From positions 1-55,249 of the forward strand of contig SVKC01000006.1 in assembly GCA_015068655.1 (NCBI GenBank): a stretch of 55,249 nt of DNA. Reading direction: 5' to 3'. The notes under the pieces were generated by a model, which was given only the letters and a program-made list of their open reading frames with translations, did not search any database and was not told the DNA's origin. Source of the DNA: Oscillospiraceae bacterium. GTDB taxonomy: Bacteria; Bacillota; Clostridia; Monoglobales; Monoglobaceae. The translations under genes were made by a program, and so were the position numbers. Below, in pieces: positions 1-8,305 of this stretch (position 1 is its first letter; each line of letters opens with the position of its first letter).

Positions 1-204
1 CATTTGGGTATTATACTTTCTTACCTCTTCCTGTGCTCTTTCAAGGGTTTTGAAAGCCCCGGCTCGGCTCTGACCGTCATTTGCGTCATTTCCATCCACG
101 CTTACATAAAATGTTTTGTAAGTATTGGTTTCTGCCGTAACTATTGAAAACATCGATGTTACAACAATTGAAAACACCGTAATTAATGAAATAAATCTCT
201 TCAT
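1..204 (-). CDS. Secreted parallel beta-helix type protein, N-terminal part only
   Basis: The left edge cuts this gene; only the first 68 residues are visible. The start is an ATG preceded by AGGAG. Residues 1 to about 25 are a signal peptide (short basic start, then a hydrophobic run ending near VTAET). The next residues read FYVSVDGNDANDGQS, the usual opening of secreted right-handed beta-helix proteins of the pectate-lyase-like superfamily, where a Gly-Asn-Asp-x-Asn-Asp-Gly turn begins the helix. It lies directly downstream of a sugar-importer operon on the same strand, so a secreted or surface glycan-active role is plausible. Substrate and catalytic residues cannot be judged because the rest is outside the window. 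Confidence 0.7.
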   Translation of the reverse strand, partial: MKRFISLITVFSIVVTSMFSIVTAETNTYKTFYVSVDGNDANDGQSRAGAFKTLERAQEEVRKYNTQM

Positions 205-238
205 CTGGCTTTCTCCTATCCCTTTAATTTTTCTTTCC

Positions 239-262
239 CGCAGAGGACCTTTGTCCTCTGCG
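239..262 (-). other. Perfect 10-bp hairpin between binding-protein gene and beta-helix gene
   Basis: Bases 239-248 and 253-262 are exact reverse complements with a 4-base loop. The sequence after it on the minus strand is A-rich rather than T-rich, so it does not look like a classic intrinsic terminator. An RNA-stabilising or attenuating hairpin behind the highly expressed binding-protein gene is one reading. Confidence 0.5.
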
Positions 263-281
263 AGAACTCATTTCTTATTCT

Positions 282-2141
282 TTATTTATAATATAATTCT
301 TCATATATTGCCCACTCAGCAGCAACATTCTCGTTCATTTTCTTAACCATAGTCTCAATATTTGCAATTGAGTTCAGCTTGTCAACAGCCTCCTGCCATT
401 TTGCATCAAATTCGCCCTCCGGTGCAGCAAATGCCATTTTGAAGGTCTGTTCCCACTGTTCACGCTTTGCCCAGTATTCAACAACCTCATCTATATCTGC
501 ATACATTGCATCCCATGGGTTTGCTGACGGAGCAAATTTGAGCTGTGCATGTGGTGAATCTACCGAGAATTTAATTGTCTGATAGGTACTGAGAGCTATA
601 TCGTTATTAAGAATCTGGGGATTCCAGCGTGACTGTTCCATATCAATAGGAACACACTGCCATGTGCCAACAACACCGCCGAATTTCGTACCAATACCCT
701 TTGATTCTGCATCGGAAAGAGCTGCTGTGTCTTTCTTTGCAAATCTCTTTTCAAATGCTTCATCCTTATATACTCTTTTGCCGTCTGCTGTCTCGGTATA
801 AAGACCTGCTTCCTTCGGACCCCACCAGTAAACTTCTTCAAATTCATCCGAGAAAGTAACGTTCATCCAGTTAAGAAGCTGAACAAGACCGTTTTCATCC
901 AGTTCCTTTGTGAATGCAATTGACTCTGTGTAAGCAGTTGACATATCCTTCTGTGTGGGTTCCCATCCCTCCGGAGCCGGAACCTGTGTCAGGAACGGAC
1001 GGTATCTGTATTTTGCACCACTTGCTGCCAGGTTGTTGTTGATAACCTCTGCACCCTCAGCAAAGTTGGGTACTGCAATGGCATATTCACCATTGTGAAC
1101 CTTTTCTTTATACATTTCCGATGTCTGCACCAGTGACTCAGGGTCAAACACCTTCTGGTTGAGCAACTGATTTTGAAGCTTTGCGGCTTCTTTTGTTATG
1201 TCCTCAACCAAGGGAAGAAATACTTTGTTTTCCTTGGTGTTCCATGCACCTGTGTAATACAATCTGCCGTATCCCATCATTTCACCGCCAAGATATACCA
1301 GTGACTCCCAGTTATCTCCGCCTGAATAACCATATGCAAATACAGGCTTGCCATTATTTGCTTTGTAATTCAAATCCTTCAGCTTTTGCATAAACGCAAC
1401 AAATTCTTCTTTTGTTTTAATCGGAATATCGTACAACTGATCACCAATGGGTTCACCTGCTTCTGTGAGCTTTACGATTTCATCCCATGTTTTTGCTTCA
1501 GGATAGATTTCTCTGAGCATATCATCTCTAATCCAGAGAGCCATATTTTCGTCAGTTGTAGGAGTTTTGATTTTGTTATTTACAATTTTCATCTGCTCCG
1601 CTGTCATTTCAGGCTGAGATACTTCTGTACTCTCAAGCCAGTACGGAATGCCATAATACAAATCGCCTATTTTGAATTTCTCAAGAGTTTTTTCCGGAAC
1701 TCTTTTAAGTACGTTGGGAGCATAAGTTTCAAGCATTTCCTTTGAAATTCCCCAAAGCTTGTCAGCCTCTGCAAGTTTTGCGTAATGAGTGGGACCTTGT
1801 CCTGCACCGCAAGTTATAATTTCAGGAAGGTTGTCGCCGGCAATAAGTCTTGTCAGCTTTGTATCCCACTGACCGCCATCGTTGCCATAAATACCTTTGA
1901 CATTTACTTTTGTTTTTTCATAAACCCAATCGTACACAATGTTCTCTGCAAGCTTTGAACCTGCTGTGTAATCCTGTCCCTGTGTGTACCAGATAGTAAC
2001 ATCAAGATTTCCTGCAGGCACAAAATTTCCGTTCTCATCAAACGAACCTTTTTCTGTCTTCTTTTTGCCGCCGCAACCGGAAAGGGCAGTCATAAGAACA
2101 AGAACCGCAACCAGCAACAAACACAAAATTATTTTTTTCAT
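282..2141 (-). CDS. Extracellular solute-binding lipoprotein of an Lpl-type sugar ABC importer
   Basis: This 619-residue protein is the substrate-catching lipoprotein of a carbohydrate ABC importer. It begins with a lipoprotein signal peptide (MKK, hydrophobic stretch, lipobox LSGC with the lipidated Cys at 23), followed by a Gly/Lys-rich linker. The length and the Trp- and Tyr-rich body match the large family-1 binding proteins (about 500-620 residues) that pair with LplB/LplC-type permeases, usually for complex plant or host oligosaccharides. Two such permease genes lie directly upstream on the same strand, 45 bases away. No ATPase gene is nearby, as is common for this class, which borrows a shared MsmX-type ATPase. 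The exact sugar cannot be inferred. Confidence 0.88.
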   Translation of the reverse strand: MKKIILCLLLVAVLVLMTALSGCGGKKKTEKGSFDENGNFVPAGNLDVTIWYTQGQDYTAGSKLAENIVYDWVYEKTKVNVKGIYGNDGGQWDTKLTRLIAGDNLPEIITCGAGQGPTHYAKLAEADKLWGISKEMLETYAPNVLKRVPEKTLEKFKIGDLYYGIPYWLESTEVSQPEMTAEQMKIVNNKIKTPTTDENMALWIRDDMLREIYPEAKTWDEIVKLTEAGEPIGDQLYDIPIKTKEEFVAFMQKLKDLNYKANNGKPVFAYGYSGGDNWESLVYLGGEMMGYGRLYYTGAWNTKENKVFLPLVEDITKEAAKLQNQLLNQKVFDPESLVQTSEMYKEKVHNGEYAIAVPNFAEGAEVINNNLAASGAKYRYRPFLTQVPAPEGWEPTQKDMSTAYTESIAFTKELDENGLVQLLNWMNVTFSDEFEEVYWWGPKEAGLYTETADGKRVYKDEAFEKRFAKKDTAALSDAESKGIGTKFGGVVGTWQCVPIDMEQSRWNPQILNNDIALSTYQTIKFSVDSPHAQLKFAPSANPWDAMYADIDEVVEYWAKREQWEQTFKMAFAAPEGEFDAKWQEAVDKLNSIANIETMVKKMNENVAAEWAIYEELYYK

Positions 2142-2186
2142 TTAATCATTTCCTTTCATTGTGAAATATATATTATTTTTTATTTA

Positions 2187-3074
2187 TTAACCCTTTACCG
2201 CACCAAGTGTAACACCCTTTACGAAATACTTCTGCAGGAAGGGATATACCATAATAATCGGTACACTTGTTATAATCAGCATAGAAGCTTTAACAGATTC
2301 CGACGTAGTTACGGCTTTTGATTGTGATGCTCCCATAGCCGCAAGTAAAGCTTCCTGTTTAACCTGTTCACCCTGCTTTATAATTCTCATAATAACATAC
2401 TGCAGCGGAAACAACTCACTGTCTGTTATGTAATAAAGTGTTGTTGTCCAGTCGTTCCACTGTCCCACAGCCACCCACAACGCAACAGTTGCAAGTGCCG
2501 GAAGTGACAGAGGCATAATTATCTTGAACATAACCACAATTTCGTTTGCTCCGTCAATCAGTGCCGACTCTTCAAGGGCTTCAGGAATTTCCTGAATGAA
2601 TGACCGCAGAATAACAAATGTATAGAATGTAAATCCAAAAGGAACTACATAAACCCAGTAGTTGTTAATCAGACCGAGGTATCTGTAAAGTATGTATGTA
2701 GGAATAAGTCCTGCATGCAAATATGCCGGTATGCAAAAGTATCTGGCAAAAAACTTTCTTCCTTTCAGATTTTTTCTTGTCATTGCATAAGCTGCTGAGA
2801 ACGTAACAAAAAGTGCAAATACTACATTAAGCAAGGTTCTTGTTACAGATATTAGAAATGCACTGCCAATAGACGGATCTTTAAAGATGGTTCTGTAGTT
2901 TTCGAAGGTGAATACTCTTGGAAATATTGTAATTCCACCCAACAGTGTATCCCTGCCGTCATTAAACGAAATAGCAAGTTGATTAAGGTACGGATAAAGC
3001 ATCATCGCACACAAAATCAGAATTATTGTAATATTAACAATATCAAATATACGTGTTCCTATTGTCCTTTTCAC
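2187..3074 (-). CDS. Carbohydrate ABC transporter permease, LplC/YtcP type
   Basis: This 295-residue inner-membrane protein has about six hydrophobic segments, the first at residues 13-30. The cytoplasmic EAA loop that contacts the ATPase is visible around residues 168-194 (EESALIDGANEIVVMF, then P-L-S-L-P). The C-terminus YFVKGVTLGAVKG is typical of the second permease of Lpl-type importers. It sits between the first permease (gap 15 bases) and the binding protein (gap 45 bases), the usual order. A near-paralogue is at 45260-46153, with the same start (R-I-F-K/D) and the same end motif. Confidence 0.9.
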   Translation of the reverse strand: MKRTIGTRIFDIVNITIILILCAMMLYPYLNQLAISFNDGRDTLLGGITIFPRVFTFENYRTIFKDPSIGSAFLISVTRTLLNVVFALFVTFSAAYAMTRKNLKGRKFFARYFCIPAYLHAGLIPTYILYRYLGLINNYWVYVVPFGFTFYTFVILRSFIQEIPEALEESALIDGANEIVVMFKIIMPLSLPALATVALWVAVGQWNDWTTTLYYITDSELFPLQYVIMRIIKQGEQVKQEALLAAMGASQSKAVTTSESVKASMLIITSVPIIMVYPFLQKYFVKGVTLGAVKG

Positions 3075-3089
3075 TGTTTTTTCCTCCTT

Positions 3090-4034
3090 TTACCAAATTG
3101 CTGTTCCTGATAATTTTTTAGACAGCTTGTTCGCCGCCATTACCAACATCAACGAAACCAGACCTTGTACCAGACCAAATGCTGTTGCCATTGAATATTC
3201 ACCATTTTGAATACCTTCACGATAAACCAGTGTATTAATTACCTCTGTGTCTGTCTGCGTATAAACATTCTGAAATCCGTAAACCTGTTCAAAATTACTT
3301 GTAACAAGTGAACCCACATTCATTATAAGAACGAGTACCGCTGTTGTCCTGAGAGAAGGAAGAGTAATATGCCAGATTTGCTTTAGCTTGCCTGCACCGT
3401 CAATTGCTGCAGCCTCGTAAAGTGCCTGATCAATACCCGCAATAGCTGCCAGATAAATGATACTGCTCCATCCAACCTCTTTCCATAGTCCGGAAAAGAA
3501 TATAAATCCTAAAAAGTTATCACTCTCAAGCAGGATATTAGTTCTCTCATAAGATTCACCAAATATTCTCACCATAACATTGTTAAAGGGACCGTGAAGG
3601 GCAAACATCGAATATGCGAATCCCACTACCGATATCCACGAAAGAAAATGCGGTAAGTATGTAACTGTCTGACTGACCTTTTTAAATGTCTTACCCCTGA
3701 CCTCGTTTAACATAATTGCCAACAGAATCGGGAAGGGAAACTGCCCGAACAAACAAACTGAACTGTACAGCAATGTGTTTTTAATTGCCCCAATAAAATT
3801 CGGGAATTCGAATATGTTTTTGATATTTTCAAATCCTACCCACGGGCTTTTTGCAAAACCAACAAGTGCGTCATAATCTTTGAATGCCATCAAAAGCCCA
3901 CAGAGTGGAGCATATCCGAATATGAAGACACATATTACTGCGGGTGCAAGCAAAATATACATATATTTGTTTGCCGAAAATGTATTTCTGCGTTCTTTAA
4001 TTCCCGAAACTGTAGTATTTTTCACTTTTTCCAT
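3090..4034 (-). CDS. Carbohydrate ABC transporter permease, LplB/YteP type
   Basis: This is the first permease of the importer, 314 residues. A basic N-terminal tail precedes a first membrane segment at about residues 26-47 (YILLAPAVICVFIFGYAPL). The EAA loop is near residues 205-227 (YEAAAIDGAGKLKQIWHITL), and the protein ends SKKLSGTAIW, matching LplB homologues. It is the first gene of the operon. The second importer in the window has a homologue at 46167-47108. Regulation may involve the AraC-type regulator 3 kb away, but no operator can be identified. Confidence 0.9.
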   Translation of the reverse strand: MEKVKNTTVSGIKERRNTFSANKYMYILLAPAVICVFIFGYAPLCGLLMAFKDYDALVGFAKSPWVGFENIKNIFEFPNFIGAIKNTLLYSSVCLFGQFPFPILLAIMLNEVRGKTFKKVSQTVTYLPHFLSWISVVGFAYSMFALHGPFNNVMVRIFGESYERTNILLESDNFLGFIFFSGLWKEVGWSSIIYLAAIAGIDQALYEAAAIDGAGKLKQIWHITLPSLRTTAVLVLIMNVGSLVTSNFEQVYGFQNVYTQTDTEVINTLVYREGIQNGEYSMATAFGLVQGLVSLMLVMAANKLSKKLSGTAIW

Positions 4035-4069
4035 ATGTATATTCCTTTCTCATTTTAATCTCTATATAC

Positions 4070-4075
4070 ATTATA
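4070..4075 (-). promoter_or_regulatory. Possible -10 element upstream of the importer operon
   Basis: A TATAAT on the minus strand lies 36 bases before the permease start. No convincing -35 hexamer is found at 16-18 bases, so it may depend on an activator or be chance in AT-rich sequence. Confidence 0.3.
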
Positions 4076-4215
4076 TACTAGAAATCACTGATTTTCATCT
4101 GAAATATCTGTGAAATTTGCAGTAAAATCTGTGAAAACCTTGTTAAAAAACTCAAATTTCAGCAGATGGCAAAGCTCCATATCTTACGACAGTTACCTCC
4201 TCAACTTTTTCAATA

Positions 4216-5208
4216 TTATTCTCTGCCCGGAATTGTAAGCACAACCTTGCCAACGCTGATTCCCTGTTCAAGCAAATTGTGTGCTTTTTCTGCATCGGTA
4301 ATAGGCATAACAGCAAAAACTGTCGGTCTTACCTCACCCGACTCAACCTTGGGCCATATATCATTTACAAGGCTTGATAAAATCTGTCCCTTAACCTCAA
4401 CAGACTTACTTCTGAGTGTACTGCCGATAAGTCTTATGTTCTTAACATACATTGTTCTCATATTTACAGGTGAAATATCTCCGGCAAGTGTTGCAATCAT
4501 AATCCAACGGCAACCATATGCAACATATGGGAAACACTCACCGACTTTATCACTTCCGAGACAGTCAATTGCAAGGTTGAGAGGATGTCCGTTTTCTTCT
4601 TCTCTCTTTAATACATCAGCAATATTTTCCTTTGATGTATCAACAACAATGTCTGCCCCCAAGTGCTTGATTGACTCTGCAATTTCTTTTGAAAGAACAG
4701 TTGTAATTACTCTCAGTCCAAATGCCTTTGCCATAGGAATAACCACACTTGCAAGACCGCTCGCTCCTGCGTGCATAAGGAAAGTCATTCCCTCCTTCGC
4801 TCCGCCTTCTATAAACAGATTAAGGTATGCAGTTGCAAATGCTTCAGGAAGTGCCGCTGCCTCTACCATAGAAATACCTTCCGGAATCGGCATAAGCATA
4901 TTATGTGGTACTGCCGCATATTCAGCATATCCGCCTCCGCCAAGAAGAGCACATACCTTGTCACCAATATGCCATTTTCCTGATTTTTCAGCTTCAGGTG
5001 TAAGCTCTTTAATTACACCTGAAATTTCAAGACCCGGTCAATCGGGGCAACCCGGAGGCGGCGGATACTGTCCTGCTCTCTGCATAAGGTCGGCTCTGTT
5101 TACTGCCGCCGCATATACTTCAACTAATACTTCTCCATCCTTTAAGACAGGAGTTTCAACCTCTTTCCATACTAAATCTTTGTTAGGTTCAATAACTATC
5201 GCTTTCAT
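4216..5208 (-). pseudogene. NAD(P)H:quinone oxidoreductase-like MDR gene interrupted by one in-frame TGA
   Basis: The gene starts at an ATG behind AGGAGG and opens [16 protein letters not shown], the normal N-terminus of zinc-free quinone oxidoreductase-type dehydrogenases. At codon 57 (bases 5040-5038) there is a TGA. The frame then continues without shift through PGLEISGVI, the HIGDKVCALLGGGGYAEY segment, an NAD(P)-binding region (MHAGASGLASVVIPMAKAFG) and a normal C-terminus, giving 331 codons in total, the family length. Close clostridial homologues, as I recall them, carry Trp at or beside this position, so a single TGG to TGA change explains it. Either the gene is dead, it is read through, or the base is a sequencing error. 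A separate internal translation start near 4899 is unlikely to give a working protein. Confidence 0.75.
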
Positions 5209-5224
5209 TTTCTTCCTCCTAATT

Positions 5225-6238
5225 CTAAAGCCTGTTCCAGTCAAACTGTACAAGAACAGGAAAATTTCTGTCTTCAACTAACCGTGTATACACTGATGCA
5301 CAATCATCAGGTGAATGAGTCTCTTTTATCATACTTTGGAACTCAAGCCGTCCGCAAGAGCACAATTTAAGTGATGCCTTTATATCATCTCTGTGTGTGA
5401 AATAACCCGGATATGACTCATTATCAGGTCTTGCAATTGTATGAGCACCAACTACCGTAATTCCCGGACCGTGTATTTTTCTGTAATAGTCAATGGTGAA
5501 ATTTGAATTTCTTGTACACCCAAGCAAAGCAACTCGTCCAAATTTCGCCATACAATCAAGGGCACCGTCAAAACCTGCGCCAACTCCCGTTACTTCTATC
5601 GCAACCTTTGCTCCGCCGTCCGTGACAGCCTTAACCTTATCCGCAAAACCTTCTTCAAAGGGATCAAAAGCATAATCAGCACCGTTTTTCATTGCTTCCT
5701 CTCTTCTTTCAGGAACAGGGTCAACCGCAACAATCGGCACTGCGCCTGCAACCCTCGCAAGATTAACCGCAAGTTGTCCCAAAAGTCCCAGACCCATCAC
5801 AAGGCATGACTCTCCCATCTCAAGTCTGGTTTTTCTTATTGCCGCCATAGGGAATGTTGAGATAAAGCTCACAGCCGCTTCTTCAAAAGAAATAGCGTCA
5901 TCTTCAATCTTTACCACATTCTGCTCAGGAACAATGTTATGACTTTTATGTACGCCCCAGTACACCACAACACGGTCACCTTTCTGAACACTCGTAACTC
6001 CTTCTCCCACTTCCTCAACTATTCCGGAGCTACTGTATCCCATACATTTAGGGAAAACAACCTGCTTGCCCTCTCCTGGGCTACAGCTTGGGTCACCTGT
6101 GATATTTGCACGTTCGGTACCGCAGCTTACTGTACTGAAAAATGTTTTAACCTTTACTTCTCCACTTTCCGGCATTCGTTCATCCACATCCAGAAGTTCT
6201 GCCGTATTAACTTTTGTAAATACAATTTGCTTATCCAT
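5225..6238 (-). CDS. Medium-chain dehydrogenase of the zinc-type alcohol dehydrogenase superfamily
   Basis: The start at 6238 is chosen because TAGGAGG sits 8 bases upstream; a longer frame exists but has no such site. The 337-residue product has the MDR layout: an N-terminal GroES-like domain ([15 protein letters not shown]) and a central Rossmann fold ([19 protein letters not shown]). The usual GHE of the catalytic zinc site is replaced by CMGYSSSG, and the four structural zinc Cys are not evident, so zinc dependence is doubtful. It lies between a Gfo/Idh/MocA oxidoreductase and the interrupted quinone-oxidoreductase gene, with gaps of 11 and 16 bases. That suggests one operon for oxidising an imported sugar or derivative. 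The substrate is unknown. Confidence 0.8.
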   Translation of the reverse strand: MDKQIVFTKVNTAELLDVDERMPESGEVKVKTFFSTVSCGTERANITGDPSCSPGEGKQVVFPKCMGYSSSGIVEEVGEGVTSVQKGDRVVVYWGVHKSHNIVPEQNVVKIEDDAISFEEAAVSFISTFPMAAIRKTRLEMGESCLVMGLGLLGQLAVNLARVAGAVPIVAVDPVPERREEAMKNGADYAFDPFEEGFADKVKAVTDGGAKVAIEVTGVGAGFDGALDCMAKFGRVALLGCTRNSNFTIDYYRKIHGPGITVVGAHTIARPDNESYPGYFTHRDDIKASLKLCSCGRLEFQSMIKETHSPDDCASVYTRLVEDRNFPVLVQFDWNRL

Positions 6239-6249
6239 AGTTATTCCTC

Positions 6250-7257
6250 CTATATTTCTTTTCCACAAGCCTTCATTATACACTTATACAACATCAGTTC
6301 ATAATCCGGAGAAAATTGATTTTCACTCAGCCCTCTGATATTTTCCGCAAAACTTTTCATCATACCATCATAACGATCAAAACTCTCGCTGTTTATGCTG
6401 TTTTCAGGTTTGCCTTCACCATCAGGATAATAAGAAAGTACCCCATGCATACTACTGCCTTCGTCATAAACTTCAATAGGCTTGATTTCAACGGTCTTTT
6501 TTGTTCCGCAAACAACAATCTGTCGTCTGTCACCGCCACCTGCCTCTGCTGCACAGCATTTGGCAAAAGAGATACCATTTTTGTATTCCAGAACAGCGAC
6601 ACCATAATCCTCCGAAGTTGTTCCCTCAATACCTGTGCTTTTTAAAAAGGGAATAATCCTTTCAGGCTCTCCCATAATACTCACAATAATATCAATCAAA
6701 TGACAACCAAGGAAAAACATCATTCCACCCTTGAATTGACTCAACCATTGTCGTTTTTCCGCTGTAGTAGGATAAACCGGGCTCATATGAGCTTCAACTG
6801 CATAAACTTCACCAATATCTCCGTTTTTTATCTCCTCCTTAACTCGCTTTACTGCAGCGTTATATCTATACATATAACCCATATTCAGATGAAGATTTTT
6901 TTCTTTAACACCATTAATTAATCTTTCAAAGTCCGAGATTTCTGTTCCTCCCGGTTTGTCCATATGTATGTGTTTACCGTGATTTATAGCCATTAAAGCA
7001 TATTTTGTAAGATTTTTTTCTTCCGTCTCAACAGCCACAGCTTCTATTTCAGGATTTTCAAAAATATCTTCAAGGGAAATAATTTTCGCCTCACCTGCCT
7101 CAATCTTATCCGCATAAACCATCTCATTTTCAGGAAGGCATAATCCTTCAAATTCAAAGATGTCACTCTGCTTAATAAGACTTCTGAGCGTGTTTGGAGC
7201 ATGGTCATGACCAAGACCTATCTGTGCAATTCTGACTTTTTTCATTACCTTCACCAT
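6250..7257 (-). CDS. Gfo/Idh/MocA family sugar oxidoreductase
   Basis: This 335-residue NAD(P)-dependent dehydrogenase belongs to the family that oxidises sugars, inositol and related compounds. The N-terminal Rossmann fold is visible (RIAQIGLGHDHAP), followed by the conserved NHGKHIHMDKPGG segment containing the EKP-like Lys (here DKPGG), and the C-terminal alpha/beta domain. An in-frame ATG 12 bases downstream (7245) is an equally possible start; both have weak ribosome-binding sites. It leads the minus-strand group 7257 to 4216 and is divergent from the AraC-type regulator at 7363. Confidence 0.85.
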   Translation of the reverse strand: MVKVMKKVRIAQIGLGHDHAPNTLRSLIKQSDIFEFEGLCLPENEMVYADKIEAGEAKIISLEDIFENPEIEAVAVETEEKNLTKYALMAINHGKHIHMDKPGGTEISDFERLINGVKEKNLHLNMGYMYRYNAAVKRVKEEIKNGDIGEVYAVEAHMSPVYPTTAEKRQWLSQFKGGMMFFLGCHLIDIIVSIMGEPERIIPFLKSTGIEGTTSEDYGVAVLEYKNGISFAKCCAAEAGGGDRRQIVVCGTKKTVEIKPIEVYDEGSSMHGVLSYYPDGEGKPENSINSESFDRYDGMMKSFAENIRGLSENQFSPDYELMLYKCIMKACGKEI

Positions 7258-7293
7258 TCTTCCACTATATAATTTATACTTTTATTATATCAG

Positions 7294-7322
7294 TTGACAG
7301 AAGATTGAAAAGGTGTTATACT
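7294..7322 (+). promoter_or_regulatory. Promoter of the AraC-type regulator gene
   Basis: TTGACA at 7294-7299 and TATACT at 7317-7322 are separated by 17 bases and lie 40 bases before the regulator start. The promoter overlaps the region from which the divergent oxidoreductase gene must be transcribed, so the regulator could control both. Confidence 0.7.
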
Positions 7323-7362
7323 ATCACAAAACACCACTATTCTATTATTTAAGGTGACTTGT

Positions 7363-8103
7363 ATGGATAATTTTGTAACATATTGCAGTATAAATAAGTA
7401 TCACAATTTATACACACGAGCAAGCGGAAATATTGTAGTCTTTACCTTACCCTGTATCGGTTATATATTATCCGGAGAGGCCGAATTTCTGCATGACGGA
7501 AAAACATTTTCCGCAGGTGAAGGAGATCTTATATACATTGCTCCCGAAACAAAATACTATTCTCTTTGGACAGGATACCCTGACATAGAATTTTACTCAT
7601 TCAATTTTAACTTAACAAACATTTCAGTCTTTATGAACTACCGGTTTCAGATTTTAAAAAACTTCCCTTCCGAGTTGCTTGATAATGTGTACAACAGAAG
7701 AAATTCTGACTTTTTTGAAATGATGTCACATTTTAATATACTTCTGTCCGAAATATATAAGCGTGCAAAGCAGAGTACCTATAATTCAAATTATAAACTG
7801 ATAAAACCGGCAATTGATTATATCGAAAAAAACTTTGACAAAAAAATAAAAATAAATGAATTAGCCGCACTGTGTAATTATAGCGATTCCTATTTTTATA
7901 ATCTATTTAAAGAAGCAACCGGAGTAAGTCCCATTATCTACAAACAAAATATTACCATACAACATGCTTTTCGCTATCTGTCAGAAACGACACTATCCAT
8001 TGAACAAATAAGTGAAAAACTTGGCTTCACATCACCAAACTATTTCAGAACAGTTTTAAAAAAATATACCCAGAAAACGCCAAAGGATATTCGCAAAAAA
8101 TAA
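7363..8103 (+). CDS. AraC family transcriptional regulator with cupin sensing domain
   Basis: The start at 7363 is preferred because AAGGTG precedes it by 6 bases; an upstream GTG in frame lacks a site. The 246-residue protein has an N-terminal cupin-like ligand-binding half (about residues 15-75, with FLHDGKTFSAGEGDLIYIAP) and a C-terminal double helix-turn-helix from about 145 (KIKINELAALCNYSDSYFYN, then LSIEQISEKLGFTSPNYFRT). Regulators of this form act as sugar-responsive activators of neighbouring transport and catabolic genes. It is one of only a few plus-strand genes here and is divergent from the dehydrogenase group, which makes that group its likely target. Confidence 0.88.
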   Translation: MDNFVTYCSINKYHNLYTRASGNIVVFTLPCIGYILSGEAEFLHDGKTFSAGEGDLIYIAPETKYYSLWTGYPDIEFYSFNFNLTNISVFMNYRFQILKNFPSELLDNVYNRRNSDFFEMMSHFNILLSEIYKRAKQSTYNSNYKLIKPAIDYIEKNFDKKIKINELAALCNYSDSYFYNLFKEATGVSPIIYKQNITIQHAFRYLSETTLSIEQISEKLGFTSPNYFRTVLKKYTQKTPKDIRKK

Positions 8104-8138
8104 AGGTTCTTTGTGAAATGTCGGGATATAGGAGTGAA

Positions 8139-8219
8139 TAAGACCCTTCGACCTCGCTCAAGATGACGTGTATAGATACTATTATTGTCATTCCGAAGTG
8201 GGCGGCGAAAAATCTTTTT
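8139..8219. repeat. Imperfect palindromic intergenic repeat
   Basis: The left arm (CCTTCGACCTCGCTCAAGAT, with GAC following) and the right arm (GTCATTCCGAAGTGGGCGGC, with GAAAAATCTTTTT following) are imperfect reverse complements around an AT-rich centre. The wording resembles a repeat I know from many Firmicutes intergenic regions (GTCATTCTGAGCGAAGCGAA type). Only one copy is visible here. It lies between convergent genes. Confidence 0.6.
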
Positions 8220-8251
8220 CAGCCCCAATATTTCACAAGAAACCTACTATA

Positions 8252-8287
8252 AAAGGGGTTGTTGCTTCATAACGCAACAACCCCTTT
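8252..8287 (-). terminator. Intrinsic terminator of the hydrogenase operon
   Basis: A perfect 14-bp stem (8252-8265 with 8274-8287) and an 8-base loop lie 18 bases after the hydrogenase stop; the minus-strand read ends in TTTTAT. A-rich arms make it usable from the plus strand too, so it may serve both convergent genes. Its stem AAGGGGTTGTTGC resembles the outer arms of the structured repeats at 34856 and 37650. Confidence 0.85.
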
Positions 8288-8305
8288 AAAACTATTTGAA
8301 ATCAC

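Noticed and set aside
239-262. Intrinsic terminator after the first binding-protein gene
   Set aside because: The stem is perfect, but the minus-strand read behind it is A-rich, not T-rich, so it is listed only as a hairpin.
5038-5040. TGA recoded as tryptophan or selenocysteine
   Set aside because: Other genes here end at TGA, and no hairpin of selenocysteine type or Cys alignment at this position was seen; mutation is simpler.
4166-5281. A long plus-strand open frame opposite the oxidoreductase gene
   Set aside because: It has low-complexity, unlikely composition, no ribosome-binding site and lies exactly antisense to a recognisable protein family.
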